From contig JAACJX010000430.1 in assembly GCA_014237545.1 (NCBI GenBank), positions 1 to 8,229 on the forward strand: a stretch of 8,229 bases of DNA. Direction: 5' to 3'. Within the stretch, counting starts at the first letter, position 1, and every line of letters begins with the position of its first letter. Of this stretch, positions 5,976 to 8,229 are shown in pieces. A program made the position numbers and the translations under genes. The notes beneath the pieces were generated by a model. That model had not been told where the DNA came from and searched no databases. It worked only from the letters and a program-made list of their open reading frames with translations. Origin of the DNA: Ardenticatenia bacterium. Lineage in GTDB: Bacteria; Chloroflexota; Anaerolineae; Promineifilales; Promineifilaceae.

Positions 5976-6377
5976 TTAACTCTCTTGCTCCCCGCTGCTC
6001 AGCACCGGGATACGAGGCGCGGCCGAGATCGTCGGCAGCGGCCCGTTCTGCTGGTTAGCCACCTGAACCCGCCGCGACCGTTTCCGCGTGGTCAACCGGA
6101 ACTGCCGCAAGAACTCGCCACCATCGCGCATGGCGAACAGGAAAGCCCCGAACGCCAGCACCGACAGGGAGGCAAGGCCGGCGCCGTAGAGCCAGGCGTT
6201 ACCACGGTCGGCTTCGTCCGGGAAGCGGGATTCCAGCGTCATCTGATGCAGGGAGCGAGGAGTGACCTGCTCCTTGTAGTCGTAGTGACGGTTCACAGCC
6301 GCGCGGCCGAATAGTAGCAGGGCGGTAGCCAGCGACAGGGTGACAAGTAGAAACGGGATACGTAGTTCTTTGGGCAT
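5976..6377 (-). CDS. membrane protein with two TM helices (133 aa)
   Basis: The ATG at 6377 is supported by AAGGAG (6384-6389) with 6-nt spacing, one of the best ribosome-binding sites in the window, which fits the head of an operon. TM helices are predicted at ~7-27 and ~61-83. They are joined by a polar, charged loop of about 35 residues. The tail after the second helix is strongly basic (T-R-K-R-S-R-R near residues 97-103) and then becomes Pro/Ser/Gln-rich. With a basic cytoplasmic tail, both ends would face the cytoplasm and the loop would be outside. No family is recognised. A partner role with the membrane-anchored ATPase at the other end of the same operon is plausible but is inference only. 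Confidence 0.7.
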   Translation of the reverse strand: MPKELRIPFLLVTLSLATALLLFGRAAVNRHYDYKEQVTPRSLHQMTLESRFPDEADRGNAWLYGAGLASLSVLAFGAFLFAMRDGGEFLRQFRLTTRKRSRRVQVANQQNGPLPTISAAPRIPVLSSGEQES

Positions 6378-6396
6378 GTATGTCTCCTTAACAGAA

Positions 6397-6510
6397 TCAC
6401 TGGATTTGCGGATGTCGCGTCCTGTTAAGCCGGCCCCAAATAGACGAACCGGCGATATTCAAACAACTTCTAATATCGTCCATCCAGATCACTTCGCATT
6501 TTTCTCCCAT
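6397..6510 (-). CDS. possible small protein, HTH-like (37 aa)
   Basis: A 37-codon frame runs from ATG 6510 to TGA 6397-6399, 19 nt ahead of the two-TM protein gene. AAGGG lies 9 nt before the ATG. The product has D-D-I-R-S-C-L-N-I-A-G-S-S-I-W-G-R-L-N-R, faintly like the recognition part of short AlpA/MerR-type helix-turn-helix proteins (D-x2-x-L-x-I-S-x-S-x-I/V-x-R-x2-R). Excisionases and small regulators of integrative elements often look like this and sit beside the integrase, as here. The length is short and the resemblance weak, so it may be chance. Confidence 0.3.
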   Translation of the reverse strand: MGEKCEVIWMDDIRSCLNIAGSSIWGRLNRTRHPQIQ

Positions 6511-6566
6511 TACCTCAAGCCCTTTTTGGCTGTAGACCTATGTAAGGTCCAATAAAAAACATCTAA

Positions 6567-6579
6567 AAACAACTCAGTC
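6567..6579 (+). repeat. 13-bp intergenic repeat, copy 2
   Basis: AAACAACTCAGTC is identical and in the same orientation to 1686-1698. It sits upstream of the operon start, in an AT-rich block, where a regulator-binding site or promoter element would be expected. Confidence 0.45.
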
Positions 6580-6630
6580 GAATTAATGAAAATTTCCGTT
6601 TTACAGACTGAAAACACTCCATACCGGGTG

Positions 6631-7629
6631 TTACAATGCCCAGTTATCAACCGGGCTGGCGCGGGAATGCATTCTCTGAATATCGACATTGGCTATGCGG
6701 GCATACCGCCTGACCATTTCCAAACTGGAATGGCCCAGCAGTTCCTGTAGGGTGAAGATGTCGCCCTCCGCGCGTAAATAATTCGTGGCAAAGGTATGCC
6801 TGAACATATGGGGATGGCACTTCTTGAGACCCGCCTTTTTGCCCAGACGGCGTAGTAGCAGGCGCAGGCTATTCTTGTTCAGAGGTCTATCCCCTGTCGA
6901 AAGGAAGAGCGGAGCGTATTCGTTGTCCTTATCCTCACGTTCAACAATGTAACGCCAGAGGGTTCGCCTCGTCGCTTTGCCGATGTAGACGAAGCGCCCT
7001 TTCCCACCCTTGGCTCCACCATGCTTTCCATGACGGACCGTGACCTCTCCGGTTTTCATATTGACGTCCGTGATGCGTAAAGCACACAACTCCGATGCCC
7101 GTAACCCTGTATCCAGCAGCACAAGAATCAGGGCTTCATCACGCCTGTAAGTCGGCCGCTTCATCTTGAAGGGCAGTCGGCCGTTCGTGTCGGCAACCCG
7201 GCTGTATTTACAGACATGGAGTAATTGTTCAATCTCTTCCCGGGTAAAAGGATCGATGGGTTCAACGGTGAACCTTGGCTTTGCCACAGGGGCCATAAGA
7301 TCGCGTTGGAGGAAATCATTCTTGTGCGCCCAGGTGAAGAATGACTTCATGGAGACCCAGAAGTTGTACAGGGTTTTGGGTGAAAGCGAGTCCTTGTTGT
7401 TCTTATTGACCCGTCGAGGTTTATAGTCGGTCCGCAACCAGTAGAGGAAGTCTCCCAGTTGCTCGGAGGTAATGTCTTCCAGCAGTGGATTACCCAGATA
7501 GGCTACCAGCCGATCCAGCTGATCGCGGTACGAATGCAACGTATTGCTGCTGAGACCCTCAACTACCTTGTACTTGGCGAAGCCATCGAGCGCTTCAGAA
7601 AGTAACAAGCCTTCCGTTCTCCGGTTCAT
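6631..7629 (-). CDS. tyrosine recombinase / integrase
   Basis: A 332-residue XerC/D-like phage integrase that should cut and rejoin DNA at att sites. Residues ~12-105 form the helical core-binding (SAM-like) domain. The catalytic domain carries Arg177 in T-G-L-R-A-S-E, Lys210 (or Lys207) in the K-G-G-K-G-R hairpin, His274 and Arg277 in H-M-F-R-H-T, His300 in L-L-G-H-S-S, and the nucleophile Tyr309 in R-R-Y-A-R. All key residues are present, so it should be active. ATG 7629 is chosen for its GGAGG at 7636-7640 with 6-nt spacing; a longer frame to 7761 would add 44 unlikely residues translated from repeat-rich DNA. No separate arm-binding N-terminal domain is evident, although GGTNAC repeats lie just upstream. 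It lies on the 3' side of an initiator tRNA gene on the same strand, the classic position for an integrase next to its attachment site. Confidence 0.95.
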   Translation of the reverse strand: MNRRTEGLLLSEALDGFAKYKVVEGLSSNTLHSYRDQLDRLVAYLGNPLLEDITSEQLGDFLYWLRTDYKPRRVNKNNKDSLSPKTLYNFWVSMKSFFTWAHKNDFLQRDLMAPVAKPRFTVEPIDPFTREEIEQLLHVCKYSRVADTNGRLPFKMKRPTYRRDEALILVLLDTGLRASELCALRITDVNMKTGEVTVRHGKHGGAKGGKGRFVYIGKATRRTLWRYIVEREDKDNEYAPLFLSTGDRPLNKNSLRLLLRRLGKKAGLKKCHPHMFRHTFATNYLRAEGDIFTLQELLGHSSLEMVRRYARIANVDIQRMHSRASPVDNWAL

Positions 7630-7714
7630 CGTCTTCCTCCATTTCCTTACTCCACAGAACGACAAACAGGGAATGTTAAAGAATTGCGGGTGGGTCTGGA
7701 TGCGTGGTCGCGGT

Positions 7715-7870
7715 GTCGCCGTGGTCACCTGGCGACCGGGTAACCGGGGTTGCATCGTCACCGTCGTAACCGATTTTACAGAGGTAGCGTGGCTCCGAAA
7801 CGGGTTACAAGGTGACTTAGGGTAACGTTGAGGTTACGGTCGCAGGTGGCAATGGATGCGGGGTTGTAAC
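7715..7870. repeat. cluster of GGTNAC motifs upstream of the integrase (right array)
   Basis: Copies: GGTCACC 7723-7729, GGTAACC 7739-7745, GTCACC 7757-7762, GTAACC 7766-7771, GGTTAC 7803-7808, GGTGAC 7811-7816, GGTAAC 7821-7826, GGTTAC 7832-7837, and a partial GTAAC at 7866-7870. The last four full copies are direct repeats whose starts are 8, 10 and 11 bp apart, near one helical turn. GGTCACC at 7723-7729 sits in the middle of the dyad GTCGCC (7715-7720) / GGCGAC (7731-7736). The array lies between the tRNA terminator and the integrase start, where recombinase arm sites and integrase autoregulation sites usually lie. Confidence 0.7.
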
Positions 7871-7901
7871 AAAAAAGTCGCAGTGAATTTCACTGCGACT
7901 T
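7871..7901 (-). terminator. intrinsic terminator of the initiator tRNA gene
   Basis: On the minus strand AAGTCGCAGTGAA (7901-7889) pairs perfectly with 7887-7875, leaving one central base at 7888. In practice this gives about an 11-bp stem with a small loop, running straight into T6 (7876-7871). It starts 10 nt past the tRNA 3' end. It also separates the tRNA transcript from the integrase gene, which reads in the same direction. Confidence 0.92.
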
Positions 7902-7910
7902 CCTCTCAGG

Positions 7911-7982
7911 TCGCGGGGGCAGGATTCGAACCTGCGACCTCCGGGTTATGAGCCCGACGAGCTGCCTCTGCTCTACCCCGCA
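7911..7982 (-). tRNA. initiator tRNA-Met (anticodon CAT)
   Basis: A complete cloverleaf reads on the minus strand. The acceptor stem is 7982-7976 with 7918-7912. The D stem is GAGC/GCTC. The anticodon loop is CTCATAA with anticodon CAT. The T arm is GCAGG-TTCGAAT-CCTGC, and the discriminator is A (7911). Three consecutive G-C pairs at the bottom of the anticodon stem (GGG/CCC) are the hallmark of the initiator rather than elongator tRNA-Met. Position 1 is U facing G72, a weak end pair, which also fits the unpaired or weak 1:72 that formylase needs. CCA is not encoded (CCT follows). The D loop is short. Sequence here begins the conserved host part of the window, and the 3' half of the gene is the likely integration target. 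Confidence 0.95.
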
Positions 7983-7995
7983 ACAACAAGACGTA

Positions 7996-8023
7996 ATTAT
8001 AGGGGATTGCCCTAAAAAGTCAA
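7996..8023 (-). promoter_or_regulatory. sigma70-type promoter of the initiator tRNA
   Basis: On the minus strand TTGACT (8023-8018) and a perfect TATAAT (8001-7996) are separated by 16 bp. Transcription would begin near 7989, giving a leader of only a few bases before the tRNA 5' end at 7982. Confidence 0.88.
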
Positions 8024-8029
8024 ATCCAA

Positions 8030-8058
8030 TTGACGGCATCCCTCCGCCAACCTATAAT
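8030..8058 (+). promoter_or_regulatory. sigma70-type promoter of the TPP-riboswitch transcript
   Basis: TTGACG (8030-8035) and TATAAT (8053-8058) are separated by the optimal 17 bp. Predicted start is near 8065, about 20 nt before the aptamer. Its -35 box is only 6 bp from the -35 box of the opposing tRNA promoter. Confidence 0.9.
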
Positions 8059-8081
8059 GTGATTCACTATAACTGCATAGA

Positions 8082-8180
8082 TGTCTTGCGGGTGCACGGT
8101 GAAACCGGGCTGAGATGTTCCTACTGATTGGACAAACCGCTCAACCTGATCCAGGTCATGCTGGCGTAGGGAAATGACTA
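8082..8180 (+). promoter_or_regulatory. TPP riboswitch (THI element)
   Basis: The aptamer has the conserved THI-box blocks in order: GCGGGTGC (8088-8095, 5' strand of the P2 region), CTGAGA (8110-8115, the pyrimidine-sensing turn), ACCTGATC (8144-8151), and GCTGGCGTAGGGAA (8160-8173). The variable P3 arm lies at about 8116-8140. It binds thiamine pyrophosphate and shuts off thiamine synthesis or uptake genes. Here the following hairpin with a T-tract indicates control by transcription termination. TTGCGGG (8086-8092) can pair perfectly with CCCGCAA (8197-8203) inside that hairpin, providing the antiterminator when TPP is absent. The regulated gene (for example thiC or a thiamine-precursor transporter) begins beyond the window. 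Confidence 0.95.
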
Positions 8181-8193
8181 AAAATCGTTTCAG

Positions 8194-8217
8194 CGCCCCG
8201 CAATCTGGGGCGTTTTT
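8194..8217 (+). terminator. riboswitch expression-platform terminator
   Basis: CGCCCC (8194-8199) pairs with GGGGCG (8207-8212) around a 7-base loop, followed by T5 and then CTTTT. It lies 14 nt after the TPP aptamer and is its expression platform; the competing pairing with 8086-8092 uses part of the 5' arm and of the loop. Confidence 0.93.
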
Positions 8218-8222
8218 CTTTT

Positions 8223-8229
8223 GGAGGTA
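8223..8229 (+). promoter_or_regulatory. Shine-Dalgarno of the downstream thiamine-related gene
   Basis: GGAGG (8223-8227) follows the terminator T-tract by a few bases at the very end of the window. A start codon would be expected within about 10 bases past the edge, so the riboswitch-controlled gene begins immediately outside. Confidence 0.65.

Larger units (their letters stand above)
6378..6630. promoter_or_regulatory. leader region upstream of the eight-gene operon
   Basis: These 253 bp lie between the integrase stop and the first strongly supported operon gene (both minus strand). The operon promoter should be here, but I find no -35/-10 pair good enough to call. It holds the 13-bp repeat copy at 6567-6579, the possible 37-codon frame, and an AT-rich block (6551-6600) that would suit promoter DNA. 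No clear intrinsic terminator for the integrase gene is visible; a weak 5-bp stem lies at about 6614-6632. Confidence 0.35.

Noticed and set aside
7630..7761. 44-residue N-terminal extension of the integrase
   Set aside because: The extension translates repeat-rich regulatory DNA, while a strong GGAGG with 6-nt spacing supports the ATG at 7629.
7715..7870. GGTNAC array as a CRISPR array
   Set aside because: The repeat is only 6-7 bp, spacing is 8-30 bp, and orientation varies; there are no spacers or cas genes.

Overview
The window joins a bacterial chromosome segment (right end) to a compact mobile element that fills most of the middle, and to IS-disrupted remnants on the left. The organism is probably a member of the Chloroflexota, class Anaerolineae. 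This is an inference: the lipoprotein-like N-terminus of the large ATPase carries a long extracytoplasmic stretch rich in Ala, Thr and Gln, a style common in that group, and the phylum uses standard -35/-10 promoters like those seen here. No taxonomic marker gene is present, so this assignment is tentative.

Left region (1-1350): the last 42 codons of an IS481-type transposase run directly into a DnaC/IstB-like AAA+ ATPase (130-810). The ATPase has no start codon and has lost its N-terminus, evidently at the IS junction. A non-coding stretch follows, with a perfect 13-bp hairpin at 913-945.

Middle region (1351-7870): every credible gene lies on the minus strand. Reading from right to left, they are: a tyrosine recombinase; a possible 37-codon gene; and then an eight-gene, tightly packed operon. 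The operon encodes a two-TM protein, two unknown small proteins, two proteins sharing a C-x2-C-x8/9-H-x5-C motif, two proteins sharing an LPPG motif, and finally an FtsK/HerA-type P-loop ATPase with a lipobox, one TM segment and a C-terminal helix-turn-helix-like tail. Junctions in the operon are 4-bp ATGA overlaps or gaps of 0-18 nt, so the genes are probably co-transcribed and translationally coupled. A 55-residue single-TM protein with a basic tail follows after 374 bp. Dense clusters of a GGTNAC motif occur in both non-coding ends, at 1774-1852 and 7723-7870. They are candidate recombinase arm sites, or loading/replication sites for the translocase. Integrase, translocase and repeats together suggest a small integrative (possibly self-transmissible) element, or less likely a prophage-like element, sitting at the 3' side of an initiator tRNA gene.

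Right region (7871-8229): this is host core sequence. A minus-strand initiator tRNA-Met has its own consensus promoter and intrinsic terminator. Back to back with it is a plus-strand consensus promoter driving a TPP riboswitch, then an intrinsic terminator and a Shine-Dalgarno sequence. The controlled thiamine gene starts just beyond the window.
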